Shown piece after piece: positions 52,191 to 60,467 of a stretch of 64,000 nucleotides of DNA. The notes beneath the pieces are model-generated. The model was not told the origin of the DNA and ran no database searches. It saw nothing but the letters and a program-made list of their open reading frames with translations. Source of the stretch: Bradyrhizobium commune (GTDB taxonomy: Bacteria; Pseudomonadota; Alphaproteobacteria; Rhizobiales; Xanthobacteraceae); contig NZ_CP061379.1 in NCBI RefSeq assembly GCF_015624505.1, forward strand, positions 5,456,001 to 5,520,000, read 5' to 3'. Positions within the stretch are counted from its first letter, which is position 1; every line of letters starts with the position of its first letter. A program made the position numbers and the translations under genes.

Positions 52191-53543
52191 ATGAAGATTC
52201 TTATCGCTTCGACGCCTGCGACGGGTCATCTCAATCCGCTCCTGGCGATCACGAAGATCCTGCTCGCCGAAAACCACGAGATTGCCTTCCTCACGGGTAG
52301 CGCTTTCCGCGACCGCGTCGAAGCGAGCGGCGCCAGGTTCTTTTCCCTCTCCGGAGACGCGGACTTCGATCCAAGCAACGTCTTCTCGCGTGCTCCCGAG
52401 CTCAAGACCACCCCGCCGGGATTCGATTGGCTGCGCATCGCCTGCGAGCGCCTGTTCGTCGAGGCCATTCCCGCCCAGCACGACGGGCTGCTGCAAGTGC
52501 TGCGGCAATTCCCCGCCGACGTCATCGTCGGCGACGACATGCTGTTCGGCGTGCTGCCGATGCTGCTCGGCCCGCGCTCGCAGCGGCCGCCCATCGTTCT
52601 CTGCGGGACGTCTTTCCTGCACTGGACGCGCGAAGACGGCGCGCCGAATTTCCTCGGCCTGCCGCCGGCGACGAGCAACGAGCAACGCGATCAATATGCG
52701 GTCATCGGGAGGGAGTACGATGCGGCGGTCGATCAGCCGGTTCTATTGCGCCTGAACAGGGCCCTGAAGAGCCTTGGCGTCGGGCCGATATCAATGCCGA
52801 TGTTTCATTCCGTGGTCGCTCTCGCCGACGCCTATCTGCAATTGTCGGTGCCGAGCTTCGAATTTCCGCGCGAGATCCCGCCAGGCGTGCATTTCGTCGG
52901 CACGCCTCCGATCATTGCCAAGCAGGTCCCGCCGCCGTCATGGGGCAAGGACCTCGACGGTTCGCGCAAGGTCGTTCTGGTGACGCAGGGAACGGTGGCC
53001 AACCACAATTTCGATCTGCTGGTCGCCCCGACGCTGGCGGCACTTGCCGACGAGCCCGACATCCTGGTGGTCGCGACCGCCGGCGGCCGCCCGGTCGACG
53101 CCATCCCGGGCAAGGTGCCGTCGAACGCACGAGTCGCCAGCTATCTGCCGTTCGAATGGCTGCTGCCGAAAGTCGACGTGCTCGTCACCAATGGCGGCTA
53201 TGGCAGCGTCAACCAGGCGATGAGCTTCGGCATCCCGCTGGTCACAGCGGGAACAACCGAAGACAAGGCCGACGTCAACGCGCGCGTCGCGTGGTCCGGT
53301 GTCGGCATCAACCTCGCGACCAACGAGCCGACGCAGGAGGCCTTGCGCAAAGCGGTGCGGACGGTGCTCGACCGTCCCAGCTACAAACTGCGCGCATCGC
53401 AGATCGCGGACGAGTTCGCCGAGATCGACACACGGTCGGAAATTCTCCGGGTCATCGGCGAGCTCGTGACCGACGAGACAGGCGTGTCACGCCTCCGCGC
53501 GGCCGCGGCGAGCCAGGGGCGTCGCGCCGGCCGGCGCGGCTGA
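52191..53543 (+). CDS. GT1-family glycosyltransferase (macrolide/UGT type)
   Basis: A 450-residue GT-B enzyme. The N-terminal acceptor domain starts MKILIASTPATGHLNPLLAI, with the catalytic-type His in TGHLNP. The C-terminal nucleotide-sugar domain has the plant-UGT-like segment FEWLLPKVDVLVTNGGYGS, then GIPLVTAGTTEDK. It would transfer glucose, rhamnose or a similar sugar to a lipophilic acceptor. The ATG follows AAGAGGTCAGC. A drug-type MFS exporter follows, so the glycosylated product may be exported or a toxin neutralised. Confidence 0.88.
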   Translation: MKILIASTPATGHLNPLLAITKILLAENHEIAFLTGSAFRDRVEASGARFFSLSGDADFDPSNVFSRAPELKTTPPGFDWLRIACERLFVEAIPAQHDGLLQVLRQFPADVIVGDDMLFGVLPMLLGPRSQRPPIVLCGTSFLHWTREDGAPNFLGLPPATSNEQRDQYAVIGREYDAAVDQPVLLRLNRALKSLGVGPISMPMFHSVVALADAYLQLSVPSFEFPREIPPGVHFVGTPPIIAKQVPPPSWGKDLDGSRKVVLVTQGTVANHNFDLLVAPTLAALADEPDILVVATAGGRPVDAIPGKVPSNARVASYLPFEWLLPKVDVLVTNGGYGSVNQAMSFGIPLVTAGTTEDKADVNARVAWSGVGINLATNEPTQEALRKAVRTVLDRPSYKLRASQIADEFAEIDTRSEILRVIGELVTDETGVSRLRAAAASQGRRAGRRG

Positions 53544-53560
53544 TCCAGCTACGAGCGAAC

Positions 53561-53592
53561 GATGGAGGCGCGGGTGCAATCGCGCCTCCATC
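53561..53592. terminator. Perfect 12-bp hairpin between the glycosyltransferase and MFS genes
   Basis: GATGGAGGCGCG and CGCGCCTCCATC pair perfectly around an eight-base loop. There is no T-run. It may reduce read-through from the glycosyltransferase gene into the exporter, or stabilise the upstream transcript. Confidence 0.7.
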
Positions 53593-53626
53593 GGCTTCAT
53601 TCATCGAACAATGTCGGATCTCGTCC

Positions 53627-54982
53627 ATGCGCATCGAGCCTGAAACCTTTGCCTTCACGCTGCTGCTCGGCTTTCTCGCGGCCGTGCCCTATTCCGGCAT
53701 CGACATCAATCTGCCGGCACTGGCGGCCACCGGTGCCGCGCTTGGCGTGACCGCCTCGGATGTCGGGCTGACCATGAGCGCGTTCATGCTGAGCCTCGCC
53801 ACTGCGCCGCTGATGTACGGACCGGTCTCCGATCGTGTCGGCCGCAAGCCGGTTCTGGCATTCGGCCTCGCGCTGTTCGTTGCCGCCAGCCTCGGCTGTG
53901 CGGGTTCCACCTCGCTGCCGGCTCTCCTGCTGTGCCGCTTCCTTCAGGGCGTCGGTGCCGCCGCAACCTCGACGACCTTTGCCATCATCCGCGATCTCTT
54001 CGGCGGCAACGCCGCACGCGGCAAGATTGCCAATGTCATGGTCGCGGTGAACGTCGCAACCGTGATCGCGCCGACGGCGGGTGCTGCGCTACTGGCGGCC
54101 GCCGGCTGGCAATCGATCTATGCGACCCAGGCCGGAATCGGTCTGGCGCTGCTGGTGGTGGTGATGTGCCGGTTCAATGAGACTGCGACGATCGCTCCAT
54201 CCGGGCGGCTGATGCCGTCTACCGTGATCGACAGCTATCACAGGGTGCTGATGCATCCGGTCGCGCTGCCCTTCATCCTCGTCGGCGCCGCGGGCGGCGC
54301 GACGGTGTTTGCCTATGTCACCGGCGCCTCGCTGTACTTCATCGGCGCCGTCGGACTGCCGCCTGAGCAATACGGCCTGATCTTCAGCGCCTGCTCGGCG
54401 GCGGTGATGATTGGCGCCTTTCTCGACGGCCAGCTCGGCCGGCGCGGACTCTCATCGGCACGTATGCTTGCAACGGGCCTGACGCTGTCGACGACAGCCA
54501 GCGTCGCCCTGCTCGCCATGACGCTGGCCGGCTGGATGCCCACGGCAGTCGTCGTCGCGCTGCTGATGGCGGTGGCGCTCGGCTTCGGGCTCAGCGTGCC
54601 GAACGTGATGAGCGCGACGATGCAGCGCCTGCCGGAGATCGCCGGCGCCGTGAGCGCCGCGGCCGGCAGCATTCAATTGACCGCGGGCGCGATATCGAGC
54701 GCGCTGGTCTCGGTCCGCTTCGACGGGCGGACCGCACTCTCGATGACCTCGGTCATGGCGGCCTCGTCGCTGCTCGCGCTGGGCCTTTATCTGCTGGTCG
54801 CGCGTCCCGCCGAACGTCGTCTTCAATCGCTGACGATCGATGCCAACGCTGCGATCCAAAGCCCCGCGAAACTCCTGAGTTCGCGGGATCGCGCGTCCCT
54901 TGCGCTCCGCGATCACGCCTCGTCCAGCAGTTCGAACATTTCCTCGACGCGGTCGAACGGGGCATCCCGCATCGGGCTGTGA
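53627..54982 (+). CDS. Bcr/CflA-type MFS drug exporter
   Basis: A 451-residue transporter with twelve helices and the MFS motif GPVSDRVGRKPVLAFGLAL; AIIRDLFGGNAARGKIANVM belongs to the Bcr/CflA subgroup (motif RxxxGxxA...). It would export drugs or sulfonamide-like compounds with protons. The final 24 residues are read from sequence antisense to the C-terminus of the Mfd-like gene (70-base tail-to-tail overlap), explaining a serine-rich, unconserved end. The ATG lies 35 bases after the hairpin. Confidence 0.85.
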   Translation: MRIEPETFAFTLLLGFLAAVPYSGIDINLPALAATGAALGVTASDVGLTMSAFMLSLATAPLMYGPVSDRVGRKPVLAFGLALFVAASLGCAGSTSLPALLLCRFLQGVGAAATSTTFAIIRDLFGGNAARGKIANVMVAVNVATVIAPTAGAALLAAAGWQSIYATQAGIGLALLVVVMCRFNETATIAPSGRLMPSTVIDSYHRVLMHPVALPFILVGAAGGATVFAYVTGASLYFIGAVGLPPEQYGLIFSACSAAVMIGAFLDGQLGRRGLSSARMLATGLTLSTTASVALLAMTLAGWMPTAVVVALLMAVALGFGLSVPNVMSATMQRLPEIAGAVSAAAGSIQLTAGAISSALVSVRFDGRTALSMTSVMAASSLLALGLYLLVARPAERRLQSLTIDANAAIQSPAKLLSSRDRASLALRDHASSSSSNISSTRSNGASRIGL

Positions 54983-57900
54983 TAGACGACGCGATCGCCG
55001 TCGCGTTGCAGCGAGCGTCCTTTGGATTTCCGTAACCGTCCCGGCAGGAACGTCGCGGCCACCGCGCCTGACCCGACATCGAGGCGGATGATGCCTCTGC
55101 GCTTGCAATCCAGTCTCAGTCGCGCTGCCGCAAAGACGTCGCGGGCCGCCGGCGGCAATGGTCCGAAGCGGCGGGAGGTTTCCTCCTCGAGATCGTCAAG
55201 CTCGTCCTCGCTGGCACACCGCGCGGCGCGGGCATAGAGCTCGAGCCGCACCGGCTCGGATTGCACGTAACTTTCGGGGAGCATGTCCGCGACCGGAAGA
55301 TTGAGGTCGGGCACCCACACCGCGGCCCTGCCGTGATCGACCTTCTCCGAAGCCATTTTCAGGAGGCGGCTGTAGAGCACGGGTCCGAACACCTGGACAT
55401 GGCCGGATTGCTGTTCCGAGAACAGATCGCCGGCGCCTCTGAGATCGAGGTCGCGCTCGCTGATGGCAAAGCCCGCGCCCGGCCGGCTGAATTCTTCCAG
55501 CACAGCGAGCCGCTTCTCGGACTGCTCGGAAGCCGTCTCGGTCAAGAGATACGCGAAGGCGCGGATGCCGCCACGGCCGACGCGGCCGCGCAGCTGATGA
55601 AGCTGGGCGAGGCCGAACTTTTCGGGCCAGCACACCACGATCGTATTCGCGCGCGGGATATCGAGGCCGCTCTCCACGATATTGGTCGCGAGTAGAACGT
55701 CGGCCTCGCCCTCGACGAAGCTCATCATGCGGTCGTCGATCTCGTCGGCCGGCAACCGGCCGTGGAGAGAGACGATGCGCAGATCGGGCGCCAGCGCCTG
55801 AACGCGCGCCAGCATGGGATCCAGATCCTGGATGCGCGGGCAGATCAGAAAGCTCTGGCCGTGCCGCCGCTGCTCCCGCAGCAGCGCCGACGCGATGGCG
55901 GCGTCCGACAGGGGCGCGATCTTCGTTGCGACCGGAAGCCGATATGCCGGCGGCGTCGCGATGACGCTCAGATCCCTGAAGCCGGCAAGACCGGCGGCGA
56001 GCGTACGCGGGATCGGCGTCGCGCTCATCCACAGCGTATGGACGCCTTTGGCGAGGCCCGAAAGCTTCGCCTTCTCCGCCGCGCCAAAATGCTGCTCCTC
56101 GTCGATGATGACGAGACCGAGATCGCTAAACTTCACGTCCTTCGAGGTAAGCGCCTGCGTGCCGATCGCGACCTTGATTCGGCCGCTGCGTAAGCTCTCT
56201 TTCGTTTCCCGCATCTCTGCGCCCGAGACGGCTTGCGACAGGATACCCACCTCGATGTCGAACGGGGCGAAGCGCCGGCGGAACGTGGCGACATGCTGCC
56301 GCGCCAGCACGGTCGTCGGCACCGCGATCGCCACCTGCTTTCCCGACAGCACCACGGCTGCGGCCGCACGCAGCGCCACCTCGGTCTTGCCGAAGCCGAC
56401 GTCGCCGCAGATCACCCGGTCCATCGGGTGACCGGAGGCGAGATCATCCAGTACATCCCGGATCGCCTTGGCCTGATCGGCCGTCGTGAAGTAAGGAAAG
56501 CGCGCGACGAATTTCTCATAGGCCGATCCCGGCGGGACCAGCTTTTCCGCACGCCGCCGCCGGCGCTGGCTGATGTGTTTGGCGAGCACCTTGCCGGCGA
56601 TCTGGATCTCCCGCTCGGCTTCGGTGCGGCGGGCCCACCATGTGCTGCCGTCCGCCTTGTCGAGCGATAGCTTGCCGCGCTCTTCCGCATAAGGCCACAT
56701 CAGCGCCAGATCAGGCGGCGGCACCAGAACCGCATTGTCTCCCGCGAAGGAGAGCCTGACCATCTCCCGCAACGCGCCGCCGCCCGTGTTCACGGTCTGC
56801 AAGCCATCGAGCACGGCAAGGCCGCGCTGGAGATGCACGACCACCGTGCCCTGTTCCGGCACGTCGGCATGATCGAAGGCCGTGCTCCAGCTTCGCGCCA
56901 ACGGCTGCGGATGATGCGCCCTGCTGCCGAGCACGTCGGACGCCGTCACGAGCACAAGCGGCTTTTTCCCGGGCACCACGAAGCCTGAGTCGAGATCGGC
57001 GAGCAGCGCCGCGTCGCGGCCGCTCCCGCTCGTCACCTCATTCCAGTCCGCAAGACGCTCCGCCTTGACGCCACTCATCCGCTCCATCGCACGCAGGTCC
57101 TCCTCCTGCGCTGCCACGAAGACCAGGCGTGAACCCGCGCGCTGCGCCTCATCGACATAGGCACGAAGCGCTTTCCTGGCGGATGTCAGCTTCGAAAATT
57201 CCGGCGTGGGCTGGAAGGGAGCTGCCTTCGGCAACACCTTCATGCCCCGGGTCGCCTGCTTCCAGTCGCGACGTCCGAGATATTCGCGCTCCCTGTCCGC
57301 GCGTCCCGCCACGTCCTCGATCGTGTTCAGCCAACCGTCGGCGTGCGCGGGAACGCCGGCATCCGCGATCCATTTGGCGCGTCCGCAATAATCGAACAGT
57401 GTCGTGCGCTTGGCCCGCGTCCCGGCGAAAGCGAGCCGCTCCGACATCGGATCGACCAGGAGCTCTTTGGTCTCGAAGATGATCTCGTGCTCCTTCGGAT
57501 CGAATGCCACGATCCGATTGATGGCGCGCCCGGAATGCTCGATCCGGAACGGCCCCAATGCGCCTGCGGGAAATATCTCGAACGTCTGCCCATGAAACAG
57601 GACGCCGCCCGGATAATCCGGCTCCTCGTCCAGATCGTAACCGAGCGCTTCGAGACGGACGCGAAGATCTGCTTCCGAAAATTTGCCGCCGACCTTCAGA
57701 TCCGTAGTCAGGCGCAACAGGCTCGCCGGTAGCGGCAGCCTCTCCATCACGGCTTCCGCTGTCGCGACCAGAAAGACCGGCTTTTTCGATTTCGCGAGAC
57801 GCCTCAGCACCGCGGCTCTGCGGCCTGCGATTTCGCGCGATGGCTCCAATTGATCGAACGGCAAGGTGTTCAGACGCGGAAACACCAGAACCTCGCAGGA

Positions 57901-58161
57901 CGGGTCGAGCGCATGGATGACGCTGCCGAGCCGCTCCGCCCTGCTCTCATTCTCGGCGAGAAACACCAGCCCGCTCCGGCCGGACTCCTTCCATTGCGCC
58001 AACAGATGCAACGCCATCATGCCAAGGGGCGACGACGACGAGATCGTGGCGCGTTGCGCCGCGTTGCTTCTCTTGGGCGGACTCCTGGTCGGCGGGCTCT
58101 TGACCGGTAAGCGCCTGGTCGGCGAGTTCTTGGCCAGACGCACTTTTTTGGAATGACGCAC
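54913..58161 (-). CDS. Mfd-like transcription-repair coupling factor (probable paralogue)
   Basis: A 1082-residue DNA translocase. After a basic low-complexity N-terminus (SPTRRLPVKSPPTRSPPKRS) comes the UvrB-homology region (VFPRLNTLPFDQLEPSREI). The RNA-polymerase-interacting CarD-like domain follows (TVVVHLQRGLAVLDGL), then a RecG-type motor (Walker A GDVGFGKTE, DEEQHFG, SATPIPRT, QLRGRVGRGG) and the C-terminal TRCF domain. The canonical Mfd motif DEEHRFG is DEEQHFG here, and the length is shorter than the usual 1150-1180. It starts at GTG 58161 after GGATTAAC. It may be a second copy beside a housekeeping mfd elsewhere. Confidence 0.87.
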   Translation of the reverse strand: MRHSKKVRLAKNSPTRRLPVKSPPTRSPPKRSNAAQRATISSSSPLGMMALHLLAQWKESGRSGLVFLAENESRAERLGSVIHALDPSCEVLVFPRLNTLPFDQLEPSREIAGRRAAVLRRLAKSKKPVFLVATAEAVMERLPLPASLLRLTTDLKVGGKFSEADLRVRLEALGYDLDEEPDYPGGVLFHGQTFEIFPAGALGPFRIEHSGRAINRIVAFDPKEHEIIFETKELLVDPMSERLAFAGTRAKRTTLFDYCGRAKWIADAGVPAHADGWLNTIEDVAGRADREREYLGRRDWKQATRGMKVLPKAAPFQPTPEFSKLTSARKALRAYVDEAQRAGSRLVFVAAQEEDLRAMERMSGVKAERLADWNEVTSGSGRDAALLADLDSGFVVPGKKPLVLVTASDVLGSRAHHPQPLARSWSTAFDHADVPEQGTVVVHLQRGLAVLDGLQTVNTGGGALREMVRLSFAGDNAVLVPPPDLALMWPYAEERGKLSLDKADGSTWWARRTEAEREIQIAGKVLAKHISQRRRRRAEKLVPPGSAYEKFVARFPYFTTADQAKAIRDVLDDLASGHPMDRVICGDVGFGKTEVALRAAAAVVLSGKQVAIAVPTTVLARQHVATFRRRFAPFDIEVGILSQAVSGAEMRETKESLRSGRIKVAIGTQALTSKDVKFSDLGLVIIDEEQHFGAAEKAKLSGLAKGVHTLWMSATPIPRTLAAGLAGFRDLSVIATPPAYRLPVATKIAPLSDAAIASALLREQRRHGQSFLICPRIQDLDPMLARVQALAPDLRIVSLHGRLPADEIDDRMMSFVEGEADVLLATNIVESGLDIPRANTIVVCWPEKFGLAQLHQLRGRVGRGGIRAFAYLLTETASEQSEKRLAVLEEFSRPGAGFAISERDLDLRGAGDLFSEQQSGHVQVFGPVLYSRLLKMASEKVDHGRAAVWVPDLNLPVADMLPESYVQSEPVRLELYARAARCASEDELDDLEEETSRRFGPLPPAARDVFAAARLRLDCKRRGIIRLDVGSGAVAATFLPGRLRKSKGRSLQRDGDRVVYHSPMRDAPFDRVEEMFELLDEA

Positions 58162-58361
58162 GTTAATCCGTTTCTGGTCGTCGGCTTCGTCAATTGCGGG
58201 CGATTCGGCAGTCCCCGGTCATGCATAGGGGATTTGCCGCTCGAACGCACGCATCCGGCCCCCGCGCCGTCGGACCAAACAGGGCGATGCGGGTTACCCC
58301 AGGCACCGCCGGGTGACAACCGGACACAACGGGGACGATGAACAGCCTCGGCGCCGTTCGA

Positions 58362-58970
58362 TCACTCTCTCCAGAACTCCGTCAGCTCCTCGGCCGTCGC
58401 CAAGTCCACCTGACCGTGAAAGCGGGTGCGGTACATCGTCATCAACGCGTCGTGGCCGACGTCGGACGAACTGCATAACGCGTCTTCAACGATCACGACC
58501 CTGAAGCCGAGATCGACGGCGCTCAGGACCGTCGAGAGAACGCAGACATCTGTCTCGGCACCGGTGATCACCACGGTGCCGATACCTTTCTCGATCAGCA
58601 GGCTCGCTAGCGCCGAGTTGCTGAATGCGGAATAGGCGGGCTTGTCGATGATGCGGGCCGGAGGAGCGAACCTTGCCAGCGCCGGCACGAGTTCGAGAGC
58701 GGATGGCGGGAGCTGGCTGCGGGTCGCCTGGCGCCATCGTCGAAAGTAGCTCTGCCACTGCCCTGGGCGATCCCCGGGATCCTGCGGCGTGATGAAACGC
58801 GAAAACACGGTTCTGACCTGATAGCGCGAGACGATCGAGACGATCGTCGGCAACACCTTCTCCATCCACGGCGTTTCCCAGAGCCCCCCGGGCGCAAAAA
58901 TATTCTGCATATCGATGCAAAGATGCACTGCATCCCGAATTGGGCTTGCGGGCGATTTTGCGTCCATCAT
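58362..58970 (-). CDS. Isochorismatase-family cysteine hydrolase
   Basis: A 202-residue alpha/beta hydrolase with the catalytic triad Asp20 (LCIDMQN), Lys110 (IDKPAYSAF) and Cys143 (ETDVCVLST). Relatives cleave nicotinamide, N-carbamoyl compounds or isochorismate; the residues do not decide which. The cis-peptide region before Cys (VVITGAETDV) fits nicotinamidase-like members. It starts 12 bases after the VOC gene stop, so the two form an operon. Confidence 0.9.
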   Translation of the reverse strand: MMDAKSPASPIRDAVHLCIDMQNIFAPGGLWETPWMEKVLPTIVSIVSRYQVRTVFSRFITPQDPGDRPGQWQSYFRRWRQATRSQLPPSALELVPALARFAPPARIIDKPAYSAFSNSALASLLIEKGIGTVVITGAETDVCVLSTVLSAVDLGFRVVIVEDALCSSSDVGHDALMTMYRTRFHGQVDLATAEELTEFWRE

Positions 58971-58982
58971 CGGTCCGCTCGA

Positions 58983-59375
58983 TCAGAGACCGAAGCTCTC
59001 GCGCCCCGTGTAGGTCACGGTTTCGATCTTGTTGCCATCGAGATCGCGCACAAAGGCCCCATAATAGTTGGCGTTGTAGTCGTCACGGATGCCCGGGCCT
59101 CCCTCATCGCTTCCGCCATTTGCCACAGCTGCGCTATGGAAGCGCCTCACGGTCTCGCGGTCGGGCGCTTGAAAGGCAATATGTACGCCATTTCCCGGGC
59201 TGGCAGGCTTGCCATTCACCGGCGTTTCGAGACTGAAGACGATGTCAGACGCGCCGTAGTGAACGGATCGCTCCGAAGCCTTCAGGACCCGAAAGCCGAT
59301 CAACGTCATCAACGGATCATAGAAAGCGCGCGCGCGACGCACGTCGTTGGTTCCGACCGATACGTGATGGATCAT
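58983..59375 (-). CDS. VOC-family protein (glyoxalase/bleomycin resistance fold)
   Basis: A 130-residue single VOC domain. MIHHVSVGTNDVRRARAFYD at the start carries a metal-ligand His, and FVRDLDGNKIETVTY at the end provides the Glu. It lacks a clear glutathione site, so a dioxygenase-like or resistance-binding role is more likely than glyoxalase I. ATG 59375 follows AAGGATAA. First gene of a pair with the isochorismatase-fold hydrolase. Confidence 0.87.
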   Translation of the reverse strand: MIHHVSVGTNDVRRARAFYDPLMTLIGFRVLKASERSVHYGASDIVFSLETPVNGKPASPGNGVHIAFQAPDRETVRRFHSAAVANGGSDEGGPGIRDDYNANYYGAFVRDLDGNKIETVTYTGRESFGL

Positions 59376-59455
59376 CGGTTTATCCTTACCGGTGCAGGCG
59401 GGAGGAGGCTTGGCATCGGCCTCCCCCTCTCGTCCTCCGTTGCAATGCCGATGAC

Positions 59456-59758
59456 TCAGCAGTCCTTGTCGCTGGCGGCGCCGGTCGTCTTCGACTGTTC
59501 GGCCGCGGTCGGCTGTCCCTGCATCTGACGCTGGGCATCCTGCGACGAGGTCGCCGTGTTCTCGCTCGCCTTGTTCATGGCCGACGTCGGTGGATGTTCC
59601 TTGGCGTTTGACGACGCGGTGCCCGTGGCCTGGCTGGTCCAGCCGGTCGTTGCCGGCCCTGATCCGGCGTCGCGGCTGGCGGTATTGCAGGGACCGCCGA
59701 GAGCGATGGTGGAGCTGGCGGCCAGGACTGCGCCTACCAGCAATGATTTCGTCAGCAT
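59456..59758 (-). CDS. Small exported, probably disordered stress protein
   Basis: A 100-residue protein with a signal peptide (MLTKSLLVGAVLAASSTIAL). The mature chain is Ser/Thr/Ala/Gln-rich and looks disordered. One Cys lies at each end (GGPCNTAS and SDKDC-stop), which could join in a disulfide. The ATG follows AGGAGAC. It is divergent from the DUF892 gene, and the shared spacer contains a symmetric EcfG-type promoter, so both are likely induced in the general stress response. Similar small proteins are frequent in Bradyrhizobium; their role is unknown to me. Confidence 0.72.
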   Translation of the reverse strand: MLTKSLLVGAVLAASSTIALGGPCNTASRDAGSGPATTGWTSQATGTASSNAKEHPPTSAMNKASENTATSSQDAQRQMQGQPTAAEQSKTTGAASDKDC

Positions 59759-59827
59759 GACTGTCTCCTCTCTGCCTTGCCGGAATTGCAGCCGGCCGGG
59801 TCGATGCTCCTCTCCAGCCCCGGAATA

Positions 59828-59854
59828 GGAACGACAGGCGCCTGCCGCCGTTCC
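59828..59854. promoter_or_regulatory. Symmetric, bidirectional EcfG-type stress promoter
   Basis: On the plus strand GGAAC (59828-59832), 16 bases, CGTT (59849-59852). On the minus strand GGAAC (complement of 59850-59854), 16 bases, CGTT (complement of 59829-59832). The -35 of one direction overlaps the -10 of the other, around the central palindrome CAGGCGCCTG. Both read-outs match the EcfG consensus exactly and point at the starts at 59892 (plus) and 59758 (minus). Confidence 0.85.
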
Positions 59855-59891
59855 AAAGCTTTCCCGCCGAAAAGAAAAGGAGACATTTGAA

Positions 59892-60407
59892 ATGGGTTTG
59901 TTCACCAAGGACATCAAATCGATGGAAGACCTGCTGATCCACGGTTTGCAGGATATCTATTACGCCGAACAGCAGATCCTGAAGGCGCTGCCGCAAATGA
60001 TCGACAAGGCCACCAACCGGGACCTTGTGACCGGCCTCAAGAACCATCTCGAGGAAACCAACAAGCAGGTCGAGCGGCTCGAGAAGATTTTCGCGAAGCT
60101 TGGCAAGGAGCCCAGCGGAACGCAGTGCCCGGCCATCGACGGGATCATCAAGGAAGCCAACGAGACGGCGGGCGAGATCGAGGACAAGGCCGTCCTTGAT
60201 GCGGCGATCGTCGCGAACGCGCAGGCCGTCGAGCATTACGAAATGTGCCGCTATGGAACGCTGATCGCCTGGGCCGAGGGACTCGGTCACGACGAGATCG
60301 TGCGCTTCCTGACGACGAACCTTAACGAGGAGAAGGCCGCCAATACCAAGTTGAATACGGTTGCCTTGCGCAAGGGCGTCAATGCCAAGGCATCAAGTGC
60401 GGCGTAG
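59892..60407 (+). CDS. YciE/YciF-like ferritin-fold protein (DUF892)
   Basis: A 171-residue four-helix protein with the DUF892 pattern: SMEDLLIHGLQDIYYAEQQI, then GLKNHLEETNKQVERLEKIF, and later helices with AQAVEHYEMCRYGTLIAWAE. The Glu/His sets (HLEETNKQ, EHYE) could bind a di-iron centre. Related YciE/YciF proteins are induced by osmotic and other stresses. It starts 40 bases after the EcfG-type -10 and eight bases after AAAGGAGA. No partner gene follows on this strand. Confidence 0.92.
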   Translation: MGLFTKDIKSMEDLLIHGLQDIYYAEQQILKALPQMIDKATNRDLVTGLKNHLEETNKQVERLEKIFAKLGKEPSGTQCPAIDGIIKEANETAGEIEDKAVLDAAIVANAQAVEHYEMCRYGTLIAWAEGLGHDEIVRFLTTNLNEEKAANTKLNTVALRKGVNAKASSAA

Positions 60408-60467
60408 ACTGACAACCTCGCGGCTCCGCAGATAGCGGAGCCGCTCGTACAGCGCCTCGCATGCCCT

